DNA of 64,000 nucleotides, taken from assembly GCF_004115215.2 (NCBI RefSeq), contig NC_041732.1, positions 3,428,610-3,492,609 of the forward strand. Direction: 5' to 3'. Made by a program: the position numbers and the translations under genes. Of this stretch, positions 21,601 to 32,200 are shown one piece after another. The notes below the pieces were generated by a model. The model was not told the DNA's origin, did not search any database, and worked only from the letters and a program-made list of their open reading frames with translations. How positions within the stretch are numbered: position 1 is the stretch's first letter; each line of letters starts with the position of its first letter. The stretch comes from Ornithorhynchus anatinus. Its lineage: Eukaryota; Chordata; Mammalia; Monotremata; Ornithorhynchidae.

Positions 21601-22565
21601 CCGGGGTCCCTTCCCCACCCCGCCGCTCCCCCCGCTCTCGGGACCGGCTTGGGGGACCGGGGGGCTGGGCGCCGGGGTCTGGGGGTGGGGCCGGGGGGCC
21701 GCGGAGGGCACTTACAGGGGGTTCGGGGTTGTACTGAGCCGCAGCTTCGCTGGAAGGAAGAGTCGGGGAGAAAAAGAGGGAGCGTTATCCCCGGGGGTGG
21801 GGCAAGAGCCGGGGGAGAGGGGAACATTCATTCATTCACTCCTACGTAGTGAGCGCTTACTGCGTGCGGAGCACTGTACGAAGCGCTTGGCAGGGGCAAT
21901 ACAGCGGTAAAGAGAGACAATCCCCGCCCACAGCGGGCTGGCGGTCTGGAGGGGGCGAGGGGGACATCAAAACAGGTCAACATCAGTGTAAATAAATGGA
22001 TTATAGCTAGTTAATCTGTAGATAAGTGCTGCGGGGAGGCGGAAGGCCTCTTGGAGGAGGTGAGGCTTCGGGAGGGCTTTGAAAGGGGGCGTAGGGGAGG
22101 GATAGTTGGGCGGATTGGAGGAGGGAGGGCGTGGCCGGGGCCGGTTCGGTCCTTTGGCCGCTCCACCCCACGAACGGCCCGTTTCCAGCCCGGGGCCCAG
22201 GAGCAGGAAGCAGGTCTCACGGCAGGCAAGAGCAGCGGGCCGGTCCCTCCCCGCCCCCTCCGCCCAACGGCTGTGGCTTGGGTTCGAATCCCGCCCGGGG
22301 GCTTAACCCCTCCCCGCCGCTGTCAGAGTCCAGAGACGGCTCAGCCCCCTCCTCACCTGATGGCGCTGATGACCCCGCCGAGGATGCCCATGGCCCCTCC
22401 GGAGCCCCCTCCTGCGGCCCGGCCGCCCCCGCCGCTCAGGAAGCCTCCGATGACGTTGCCGATGTTGCCGCCCAGGCCCCCCGAGCCGCCCCCTCCCCCG
22501 AAACCGGGGAAGCCCCCGCCCCCGCCCCCCTTGCCGCCCCCCAGGAACGAGTTGACCAGGAACAT
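18659..22565 (-). CDS. CAPNS1: Calpain small regulatory subunit 1
   Basis: Ten coding exons (5' to 3'): 22565-22357, 21749-21716, 21525-21436, 20946-20889, 20596-20532, 20340-20272, 20139-20061, 19833-19717, 19419-19361, 18685-18659. They give 268 residues, the same length as human CAPNS1. It is the regulatory partner of the Ca2+-dependent cysteine proteases calpain-1 and -2. Domain V (about 1-65) is glycine-rich, beginning [11 protein letters not shown] with runs of Gly broken by Phe/Leu/Ile. [10 protein letters not shown] follows, then a penta-EF-hand domain with loops such as [12 protein letters not shown] and [10 protein letters not shown], and the fifth hand ending WLQLTMYS, which dimerises with the large subunit. 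The last coding exon is only 27 bp. Neighbours on both sides are SNAP-25-like and TMEM87-like genes. Confidence 0.98.
18812..19245 (+). mobile_element. SINE (18812-19095) and L2 tail (19130-19245)
   Basis: SINE head GAAGCAGCATGGCTTCGTGG and B box GGTTCGAGTCCC, then an L2 tail with CTCTCCCGAGCGCTTAGTAC. Last intron of CAPNS1. Confidence 0.85.
21121..21385 (+). mobile_element. Mon-1-type SINE in CAPNS1
   Basis: Head AGAAGCAGTGTGGCTTAGTG, middle TGACCCTGGGCAAGTCACC, tail CAGGGCTCAGCACAGTGCCC; moderately diverged. Confidence 0.85.
21828..22135 (-). mobile_element. Inverted L2 3' end in CAPNS1 intron 1
   Basis: CATTCATTCACTCCTACG, GAGCGCTTACTGCGTGCGG and TTGGAGGAGGTGAGGCTTCG are the antisense L2 tail and the end of ORF2. 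Confidence 0.8.
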
Positions 22566-23160
22566 GCTGCAGCCGCCGGGGCCCTGCAAGGGAGGGGCGG
22601 GACAGGGGACACAACGGGAGGGGGGGGGGAGATCGGACGGGGCTCAGCGCTTAGGACAGCGCTTGGCACCTCGTCAGCGCTTAGCAAATGCCAGCATCAT
22701 CATCATTAGTATCATTACTATTATTATTATTATCATCATGATGATGATGATGTTATCATCATCATGATGATGATGACTCCTCGTAGGGGCCCAGGCCCAG
22801 ACCCGGAAGCAGCCCCCCGGCCCGGCCTCCCCAAGCCCCTCGCCCCCCATCTCGGGAAGGTGGGTGGGGGGGGTCCAAGCCCCAGGCGCCCCCTGATTTG
22901 GGGGGGGGGCTCCGACCCCACCTGGGGGGGGAAAAAGGGGGGGGTGGTCTCCCCGGGAGAGATCTCACCCTACGATCTCTGTGTGTCTCGGCTGCGGGCT
23001 GGGCGGCTGTGTCCACCGGGGGGAGGGGACACCGGGGGGGAGGGGACACCGGGGGGGGAGGGGACACCGGGGGGGGAGGGGGGGCTCCCCGGCCCCACCC
23101 CGACCGACTCACCAAGGCGCCCGCCGGGTCCTAGCGCCACCCCCCCCCCAGCCCCGCCCC
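22566..23160 (-). promoter_or_regulatory. CAPNS1: CAPNS1 5' region: CpG island, SINE tail and simple repeats
   Basis: CpG-rich from about 22200 to 23160, with a SINE tail and an ATT/ATC-type microsatellite at 22640-22777 and a short G-rich minisatellite (unit about 18-19 bp, core GGGGAGGGGACACC) at 23016-23085. The promoter and non-coding first exon should lie here, but their exact place is not evident. Confidence 0.45.
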
Positions 23161-23189
23161 GCTCCCCGACACCACATTCATTCATTCAA

Positions 23190-24160
23190 CTAGATTTATT
23201 GAGCGCTCACTATGTGCACAGCACTGGACTAAGCGTCCGTGTTTATTGAGCGCTTACTATGTGCAGAGCACTGGACTAAGCGCCCCCGTTTATTGAGCAC
23301 TGGACTAAGCGTCCGTGTTTATTGAGCGCTCACTATGTGCAGAGCACTGGACTAAGCGCCCCTGTTTACTGAGCGCTCACTATGTGCAGAGCACTGGACT
23401 AAGCGCCCCTGTTTACTGAGCGCTCACTATGTGCAGAGCACTGGACTAAGCGCCCCTGTTTACTGAGCGCTCACTATGTGCAGAGCACTGGACTAAGCGC
23501 CCCTGTTTATTCAACGCTCACTGTGCAGAGCACTGGACTAAGCGCCCCCGTTTATTGAGCACTGGACTAAGCGTCCGTGTTTATTGAGCGCTCACTATGT
23601 GCAGAGCACTGGACTAAGCGCCCCTGTTTACTGAGCGCTCACTATGTGCAGAGCACTGGACTAAGCGCCCCTGTTTACTGAGCGCTCACTATGTGCAGAG
23701 CACTGGACTAAGCGCCCCTGTTTATTGAGCGCTTACTATGTGCAGAGCACTGGACTAAGCGCCCCTGTTTATTCAACGCTCACTGTGCAGAGCACTGGAC
23801 TAAGCGCTCCTGTTTATTGAGTGCTTACTATGTGCAGAGCACTGGACTAAGCGCCCCTGTTTATTGAACGCTCACTATGTGCAGAGCACTGGACTAAGCG
23901 CCCGTATTTATTGAGCACTTACTATGTGCAGAGTACTGGTACTGGACTAAGCCCCTCTGTTTATTGAGCACTGTACTAAGCGCATGTGTTTATTGAGCGC
24001 TTACTATGTGCAGAACACTGGACTAAGCGCCCCGTTTATTGAGCGCTTACTATGTGCAGAGCACTGGACTAAGCGCCCCCGTTTATTGAGCACTGGACTA
24101 AGCGCATGTGTTTGAGCGCTCACTATGTGCAGAGCACTGAACTAAGCGCCCGTGTTTATT
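23190..24160. repeat. Satellite-like array of an L2-tail unit (47 bp)
   Basis: About 20 head-to-tail copies of a 47-bp unit (GTTTATTGAGCGCTCACTAT, then GTGCAGAGCACTGGACTAAG, then CGCCCCT), which is the antisense L2 3' end. Shortened variants lack about 20 bp (GTTTATTGAGCACTGGACTA). Blocks starting near 23278 and 23545 have the same order of variants, so a higher-order period of about 267 bp is present. Confidence 0.92.
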
Positions 24161-24162
24161 GC

Positions 24163-25505
24163 CTACTGTGAGGCATCTAGAAATGAAGTGACTTACCCAA
24201 GGTCACACAGTAGGCATGTGGCAGAGCTGGGATTAGAAGCCCTGACCTTCTGACTCCCAGGCCGGTGCTCGACCCACTAAGCCACGCTCCTTCTCCCAAG
24301 CGTTTAGTAGAGTGCACCGCACACAGTGAGCGCTCAATAAAAAATCCCCCCTTTTCCCTCCGCTCCCCGTCCCCTCCCCGTCTCCCCACCTCCCTCCCTT
24401 TGCTCTACCCGCCGCCTCACAGCACTTTTGTAGATCTGTACATATCTAGAATTATAATTCTATGTCTTTTTATCAGTGATGTGTATATATCTATCATTCT
24501 ATTTATCACAGTGCTACTGATGCCTGTTTACTTCTTTTGATGCCTGCCTCCCCCCTTCTAGACTGGGAGCCCTTTGAGAGCTCACTTCCTCCAAGAGGCC
24601 TTCCCAGATTGAGCTCCCTTTCCCTCTGCTAATAATAATAATAATAATGTTGGTATTTGTTAAGCGCTTACTATGTGCCGAGCACTGTTCTAAGCACTGG
24701 GGAAGATACAGGGGAATCAGGTTGTCCCACATGGGGCTCACAGTTAATCCCCATTTTACAGATGAGGGAACTGAGGCCCAGAGAAGTGAAGTGACTCGCC
24801 CACAGTCACACAGCTGACAGCAGAGCCGGGATTCGAACTCATGACCTCTGACTCCCAAACCCCAGTTCTTTCCACTGAGCCACGCTGCATCTCTATCTCC
24901 CCCCTTCCCCTCCGCACTGTGCTCCTTTGTATCTATTTTTATTACCCTATTTATATTGTCAATGAGGTGTCCATCCCCTTGATTCTATTTATCGTGATGA
25001 TGTGGTCTTGTTTTTGTCCGTCTCCCCCCGATTAGACCGGGAGCCCGTCCTTGGGCAGGGGATTGTCTCTCTCTGTTGCCAAGTTGTCCATCCTAAGCGC
25101 TTAGTCCAGTGCTCTGCACATAGTAAGCGCTCAATAAGAAGCAGCGTGGCTCAGTGGCAAGAGCCCGGGCTTGGGAGTCAGAGTTCATGGGTTCGAATTC
25201 CGGCTCTGCCGCTTGTCAGCTGGGTGACTGTGGGCAAGTCACTTCACTTCTCTGGGCCTCAGTTCCCTCATCTGTAAAATGGGGATCAACTATGAGTCTC
25301 ACGGGCGACAGCCTGATTACCTGTATCTCCCCCAGCGCTTAGAACAGTGCTCTGCACATAGTAAGCGCTTAACAAATACCAACATGATTATTGAATGAAT
25401 GAATTGCCTCTAGTTGTTGCGGAATGATGCTTGCCAAGTGCTTAGCCCAGCGCTCTGCGCACAGGGAGCGCTCAATAAGTACGATTGGATGGATGAATGA
25501 ATGGT
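24163..25505. mobile_element. L2 3' ends interrupted by SINEs
   Basis: SINE fragment 24163-24295 (minus); L2 tail to 24345; L2 3' UTR 24346-24625 and 24895-25137 (plus) interrupted by a minus-strand Mon-1 at 24626-24895; plus-strand Mon-1 at 25138-25397; further L2 tail to 25505. Confidence 0.8.
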
Positions 25506-25509
25506 GGTG

Positions 25510-25700
25510 TGTCTTTAAGAAGTAGCAGGGGTGTCGTCCCCACTCCCGGGGGTGGAGCTTCCCCCCTCTGACTCAGGGCTCGGGCCTGCACCCGGCGGGA
25601 CAGGGTGGGGCAGTGGGTGGCGAGGCCCACTGGAGGGGAGGTGGGCCACAGCAGGGTCCCCTGCCTCCACAGGCCCCCCTTTTTCCTCTTTTCCACCCCC
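25510..25700. other. Small unique island with an AP-1-like site
   Basis: GC-rich non-repeat sequence between L2 copies, with TGACTCA at 25569-25575. No gene seen. Confidence 0.4.
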
Positions 25701-26055
25701 CTCCCCGCCCCACTTGTGTATATCGGTGCATATTTATCATTCTATTTATTAATGGTGTGCATAGATCTTTAATTCTCTTTCTCTCGACGCCTGTCTACTT
25801 CTTTTGCTGTCTGCCCCCCGCCTCCCGCTTCTAGACTGTGAGCCCGTTGGGGGATAGAGGTTGTCTATTTGTTGCTGAATTGTACTTTCCAAGCACTTAA
25901 TCCAGTGTTCTGCACCCACTAAATGCTCGATAAATACGATCGAATGAATATTTGTCGCTGAATTGTACTTTCCAAGCGCTTAGTCCAGTGCTCTGCACCC
26001 CGTAAAAGCTCACTAAATACGATCGATGGAAGGAAGGGCTGAATGAATGAAAGCA
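25700..26055 (+). mobile_element. Two consecutive L2 tails
   Basis: AGACTGTGAGCCCGTTGGGG and two copies of GAATTGTACTTTCCAAGC about 90 bp apart, each followed by TAAATACGATCGA. Confidence 0.8.
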
Positions 26056-26400
26056 AAAGAGGGAGGCCGCTCCTCCTTTCCCGCTCAGTCCTTGGGGATG
26101 CGGTGACTCAGCCTCCTGCCTCGTTGCTCCCCTCCCTTTGTTTCCTGGAGCCCCAGGGCCTGGAAGGCCGCCCCAACTCGGCCCACTGAGTCACCGAACC
26201 CGAGATAACCTTGGGGTCATCCCGTCCCTCCCCCTGCCGCAGTGCCTGACCCCCCACCCCCAACAGGCAAGGGTCCCCCCAACTATGGAGAGAGCTCTAG
26301 GGATGGAAACTCCTGCCCCCTCAAATCCCCAGGCCTGGCCTCTTTCCCTCCTACAAGGAAGCCCTTCCTTGAGTCTAACTTTTACCCTCCTTGCTGCAAT
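26056..26400. other. Unique island between CAPNS1 and the TMEM87-like gene
   Basis: Non-repeat sequence with TGACTCA at 26104-26110 (GGTGACTCAGCC, MARE-like) and TGAGTCA at 26187-26193. No open frame with splice signals was seen. A regulatory role is possible but unproven. Confidence 0.35.
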
Positions 26401-28600
26401 TTGCTTTAGGGTATTTAAGTGCTTTCTCTGGCCCAGGCACTGGAATTAAACGATGGGGTGGATAAAAGGGATTCAGGTTGGGCCCGAGCTGTGTCCCACA
26501 TGGGGCTCACAGTCTTAATCTCCACAAGGAAATTGGGGCGCAGAGAAATCAACCGATTTGCCCAAGGTCACACAGTGTCGCACAGCAGACAAAGGGGCGG
26601 AGCCGGGAATAGAAGCCGGATCCTGCTGACTTCCCGGACCGTGCTCCAAGAGGCCTTCCCACACTATGCCTCCCTTTTCCTCCCCTCCCCGTCACCCCAA
26701 CTCACTCCCTTTGCTCTAAAAATAATAATAATAATGATGATGATGGCATTTGTTAAGCGCTTACTATGTGCCAAGCACTGATCTAAGCACTGGGGCAGGG
26801 GATACAAAGTGATCAGGTTGTCCCCCGTGGGGCTCTCAGTCTTCATCCCCATTTTACAGATGAGGTCCCTGAGGCATGGGGAAGTTAAGTGACTTGCCCG
26901 AAATCACCCAGCTGACAAGTGCCAGAACTGGGATTAGAACCCACGACCTCGGACTCCCAAGCCTGAGCTCTTTCCACTGAGCCATTCTCTCCCTTTTGCC
27001 CCATAGCACTTGGGTATATATGTACATATCTAGAATTCTATTTATTTATATTAATGCCTGTTTACTTGTTTTGATATGTATCTATAATTCTATTTATTTA
27101 TAGTGATGCTATTGATGCCTGTTTGTTTACCGGTTTTGATGTGTATCTATAATTCTATTTATGTTGATGCTATTGATGCCTATTAACTTGTTTTGACGTC
27201 TGTCTCCCCCCTCTAGACTGTAAGCCCGTTGTGGGCAGGGACTGTCTCTCTTGATTGCTGAATTGTACTTTCTAAGCGCTTAATACAGTGCTCTGCACAG
27301 GAATACCGGGTGCTGTAGGTATGGGAAGCAGCGTGGCTCAGTGGAAAAGAGCCTGGGCTTCGGAGTCAGAGGTCATGAGTTTGACTCCCGGCTCTGCCAC
27401 TTGTCAGCTGTGTGACTGTGGGCGAGTCACTTCACTTCTCTGGGCCTCAGTTCCCTCATCTGTAAAATGGGGATTAACTGTGAGCCCCATGTGGGACAAC
27501 CTGATTCCCCTGTATCTTCCCCAATGCTTAGAACAGTGCTCGGCACATAGTAAGCGCTTAACAAATACCAACATTATTATTAAATACGACTGAATGAATG
27601 CGTGAACTCCCCTCTCCCTGGTGAGAGGCTGAGGGTGCCAGGATGGGAGACCTGGAGGGGAGAGACTCGGGGGAGAGAAGCAGTATGGCTCAGTGGAAAG
27701 AGCCCGGGCTTGGGAGTCGGAGGTCGTGGGTTCTAATCCCGTCTCCGCCACTTGTCAGATGTGTGACTTTGGACCAATCACGTCGCTTCTCCGGGCCTCA
27801 GTCCCCTCATCTGGAAAAGGGGTATGAAGACGGTGAGCCCCACAGGGGACAACCTGATGACCTTGTATCTCCCCCATCGCTTAGAACAGTGCTTGGCACC
27901 TAATAAGTGCTTAACAAATACCATCATTAAGCAGCGTGGCTCAGTGGAAAGAGGCCGGGCTTGGGAGTCAGAGGTCATGGGTTCGAATGCCGGCTCTGCC
28001 ACTTGTCAGCTGGGGGACTGTGGGCAAGTCACTTCATTTCTCTGGGCCTCAGTTCTCTCCTCTGCAAAATGGGGATGAAGACTGTGAGCCTCACGTGGGA
28101 CAACGTGATGACCCTGGATCTCCCCCAGCGCTTAGCTGTGTGACCGTGGGCAAGTCACTTAATAATCATAATGTTGGTATTTGTTAAGCGCTTACTATGT
28201 GCTGAGCACTGTTCTAAGCGCTGGGGTAGATACAAGGCAATCAGGTTGTCCCACGTAGGCTCACAGTCTTCATCCCCATTTTCCAGAGGAGGGAACTGAG
28301 GCACAGAGAATAATAATGTTGGTATTTGTTAAGCGCTTACTAGGTGTCGGGCACTGTTCTAAGCGCTGGGGCAGATACATGGTAATCAGGTTGTCCCACG
28401 TGGGGCTCACACACTTTTAATCCCCATTTTACAGATGAGGGAACTGAGGCCCAGAGAAGTTAAGTGACTTGCCCACAATCACACAGCTAAGTGATTTGCC
28501 CAAGGTCACATAGCTGACAAGTGGTGGAGCCGGGATCTGTATCTCCTGCACCCCGTATCTCCCCCCAGCGCTTAGAACAGTGCTGTGCACATAGTAAGCG
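26400..28600. mobile_element. Dense SINE/L2 block
   Basis: Minus-strand SINE 26400-26655; L2 26655-27320 interrupted by a minus-strand Mon-1 (26721-26985); plus-strand SINEs 27320-27583, 27675-27927 and 27928-28155; minus-strand SINEs 28160-28312 and 28313-28490; plus-strand tail to 28604. Confidence 0.8.
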
Positions 28601-28604
28601 CTTA

Positions 28605-28674
28605 AGTGGTTAAGGCGTTGGACTTAAGATCCAATGGACATATGTGCGCGTGGGTTCGAACCCCACTCCTGGTA
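28605..28674 (+). pseudogene. 5'-truncated tRNA-Leu(UAA) copy joined to a SINE tail
   Basis: From AGTGGTTAAGGCGTTGGACT onward the sequence is that of tRNA-Leu with anticodon TAA (loop CTTAAGA), variable arm and intact B box GGGTTCGAACCCC, ending CTCCTGGTA. The first 13 nt (acceptor 5' strand and part of the A box) are missing, and a Mon-1 tail joins directly at GCGCTTA. The variable arm has one mismatch (TGTGCGCG). A T4 run follows at 28682, like a Pol III terminator. It cannot fold a full acceptor stem, so it is a pseudogene. Confidence 0.9.
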
Positions 28675-28686
28675 GCGAGAATTTTA

Positions 28687-28950
28687 GAGAAGCAGCGTGG
28701 CTCAGTGGAAAGTGCACGGGCTTTGGAGTCAGCACTCATGAGTTCGCATCCCAGCTCTGCCACTTGTCAGCTGTGTGACCTTGGGCAAGTCCCTTAACTT
28801 CTCTGTGCCTCAGTTCCCTCATCTGTAAAATGGGGATTAAGATTGTGAGCCTCATGTGGGACCACCTGATGACCCTGTATTCTCCCCCAGCGCTTAGAAC
28901 AGTGCTCTGCACATAGCAAGAGCTTAACAAATGCCAACATTATTATTAAC
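28687..28950 (+). mobile_element. Mon-1 SINE
   Basis: Whole copy beginning AGAAGCAGCGTGGCTCAGTG just behind the tRNA-Leu pseudogene, ending in (ATT)n. Confidence 0.92.
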
Positions 28951-28984
28951 AACCACCACATTATTATTATTGTTCTGCTTCATC

Positions 28985-29273
28985 TTCCTCCCTTCTCCCC
29001 TCTCCCTCCCCGGACGCCGGGGGCTGCCACTCTCCCTCCGCCCTCCAGGGGTCGCGCTAGCGGCAGAGCCCCGCGGCGGCTCCCGGAAGGGACCCTCCTC
29101 CCTCTGGTTCTCTATGGTCCCGCCCAGGGCAGGCTTCTTTCTCCCCTCTCCCTAAGCGAAGGCGGGGCAAGATGGCGGCCGGGAAGCGGGGCATCCTGGG
29201 AAGGGGAACTTGGCCGACGGTCCCTGGGCTCCCGCAAAGCCCCGGATGGAGGAGGCCCGACCGGAAGTTGGCA
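28985..29273 (+). promoter_or_regulatory. CpG promoter of the TMEM87-like gene
   Basis: CpG-rich and TATA-less, with a perfect YY1-type element AAGATGGCGGC at 29170-29180 and an ETS-type ACCGGAAGT near 29260. The ATG inside the YY1 element (29172) is in frame with the coding start at 29274. Confidence 0.6.
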
Positions 29274-32200
29274 ATGGCGGCGGTGCAGGCCGCAGTCCCA
29301 GGCCTGGGAGGTGCGAGGCCCAACCTCCTCCTCCTCCTCTTCTTCCTCCTCTTTCTCCTCCTCCTCTGGGGTCCTGCCTCGGTTGACGGGGCCGGCTCCG
29401 AGCCCGGCAGATGGACCGTTAGGGCCGAGAGCGTGAGTCCCCTCTCCATCCAGAATACTAATAACACCATTTCATAAGCGCTTACTAGGTGCCAAACACT
29501 GTTCTAAGCGCTGGGGGGGATGCAGGGTGATCAGGTTGGCCCACGTGGGGCTCCCAGTTTTTAATCCCCCTTTTAATACTAATAATGTTGGCATTTGTTA
29601 AGCACCTACTATGTGCAAATCACTGTTCTAAGCGCTGGGGGGGGGGATACAAGGTGATCAGGTTGGTCCTCGTGGGGCTCCCAGTTTTTAATCCTCCTTT
29701 AAATAATAATAATAATGATGACGATGGCATTTGGTAAGCGCCCACTATGTGCAAATCACTGTCCTAAGCGCTGGGGGGGATACAAGGTGATCAGGTTGGC
29801 CCACGTGGGGCTCCCAGTTTTTAATCCTCCTTTTAATAATAATAATGATAATAATGATAATGGCGGCATTTGGTAGGCGCCCACTATATGCAAATCACTG
29901 TTCTAAATGCTGGGGGGGCTACAGGGTGATCAGGTTGGCCCACGTGGGGCTCACAGTTTTTAATCCTCCTTTAAATAATAATAATAATAATGATGATGAT
30001 GGCATTTGGTAAGCGCCCACTATGTGCAAATCACTGTTCTAAATGCTGGGGGGGGCTACAGGGTGATCAGGTTGGCCCACGTGGGGCTCCCAGTTTTTAA
30101 TCCTCCTTCAAATAATAATAGTAATAATAATAATGGCATTTGTTAAGCGCCTACTATGTGCAACTAAGCGCTGGGAGGGATACAGGGTGATCAGGTTGGC
30201 CCACGTGGGGCTCACAGTTTTTAATCCTCCTTTTAATAATAATAATAGTAATGTTGGTATTTGTTAAGCGCCTACTATGTGCAAGTCACTGTTCTAAGCG
30301 CTGGGGGGGGGGGATACAGGGTGATCAGGTTGTCCCACGTGGGGCTCCCAGTTTTTAATCCCCCTTTTAATAATAATAATGTTGGCATTTGTTAAGCACC
30401 TACTATGTGCAAATCACAGTTCTGAGCGCTGGGGGGGATACAGGGTGATCAGGTTGGCCCACGTGGGGCTCCCAGTTTTTAATCCCCCTTTTAATAATAA
30501 TAATGATAATGATGATGGCATTTGTTAAGCACCTATTGTGTGCAAAGCACTGTTCTAAGCGCTGGAGGGGATGCAGGGTGATCAGGTTGGCCCATGTGGG
30601 GCTCACGGTTTTTAATTCTTTTAATAATAATAATGATGGCATTTGTTAAGCTCCTACTATGTGCAACTAAGCGCCGGGGGGGGATACGTGGTGATCAGGT
30701 TGGCCCACGTGGGGCTCCCAGTTTTTAATCGTCCTTTTAATAATAGTAATGATGATGGCATTTGTTAAGCGCCCACTATGTGCAAATCACTGTTCTAAGC
30801 GCTGGGGGGATACAAAGTGATCAGGTTGTTTCACTTGGGGCTCCCAGTTTTTAATCCCCATTTTAATAATAATAATGATGGTATTTGTTAAGCCCCTACT
30901 ATGTGCAACTGAGCGCTGGGGGCCGGTATACAAGGTGATCAGGTTGTCCCACTTGGGGCTCTCAATTTTTAATCCCCAATTTAATAATAACAATGATGGC
31001 ATTTGTTAAGTGCCTATTATGTGCATCTAAGCGCGGGGGGATACAGGGTGATCAGGTTGTCCCACTTGGGCCTCCCATTTTAATCCCCATTTTAATAGTA
31101 ATAATAATAATGGCATTTGTTAAGCGTCTACTAGGTGCAAAGCCCTGTTCAAAGCGCCGGGGGATGCGATACAAGGTGGTCAGATTGTCCCACGTGGGGC
31201 TCACAGTTTTTAATCCCCATTTGACAAATGAGGTCACTGTGGCACAGAGAAGTGAAGTGACTTGCCCAAAGACACCCAGTTGGCAAGCGGCGGAGTCAGG
31301 ATTAGCACCCATGACCTCTGACTCCCAAGACCGGGCTCTTGCCACCGAGCCACGCTGTTTCTCAATAATAACAGTGGTAGTTGTTAAGCGCTTACTATGT
31401 GCCCAGCACTGTTCTGAGCGCTGGGAGAGATACAAGGTAATGAGGTGGCCCCACGTGGGGCTCCCAGTCTTCATCCCCATTTGACAGATGAGGTCACTGA
31501 GGCCCAGAGATGTGAAGTGACTTGCCGAAAGTCGCCCAGCTGACAGGTGGCAGAGCCGGGATTAGAACCCACGACCTCTGACCAACGACGGGCTCACAGT
31601 CTAATAGGGGGAGACAGACAACGAAACAAGTAGTCTGGCGTCAATATCATCAAGATAAAGAGAATCGTAGATATATATATACACATCATTAACAAAATAA
31701 ATAGAGTAATAAATTGAGCACCTGCGGTGTGCAAAGCACTGTTTTAAGCGCATGGGAGAGGCCGTTCATTCACTCGGTCGTATTTGTCATGTGCTTACTG
31801 TGTGCAGAGCACCAGACTAAGAGCTTGGGGGAGTAAAGTGCAGCAATAAGGAGTGACAATCCCTACTCATTCAATAGTATTTATTGAGCGCTTACTATGT
31901 GCAGAGCACTGTACTAAGCGCTTGGAATCGGTAACAAATCGGTACAGGGACAGTCCCTGCCCTTTGACGGGCTTACTTGCAGCGAGCTCACAGTCTAGAG
32001 GGCGGGGGAGACCGACATCGGTATAGAGAGACACCAGTGTAAATAAATAAAATGACAGATGTGGACATAAGTGCTCTGGGGTGGGGGGAAGAGCTAAGGG
32101 AGCAAGGCAGGGCGAGGCAGGAGAGAGTGGGAGATGAGGAAAAGTGGGGCTTAGTCCGGGAAGGCCTCTTGGAGGAGGTGAGCCTTCAGGAGGGCTTCGA

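Noticed and set aside
23190-24160. Possible CRISPR-like array
   Set aside because: Units follow one another without unique spacers and derive from an L2 tail; the genome is mammalian.
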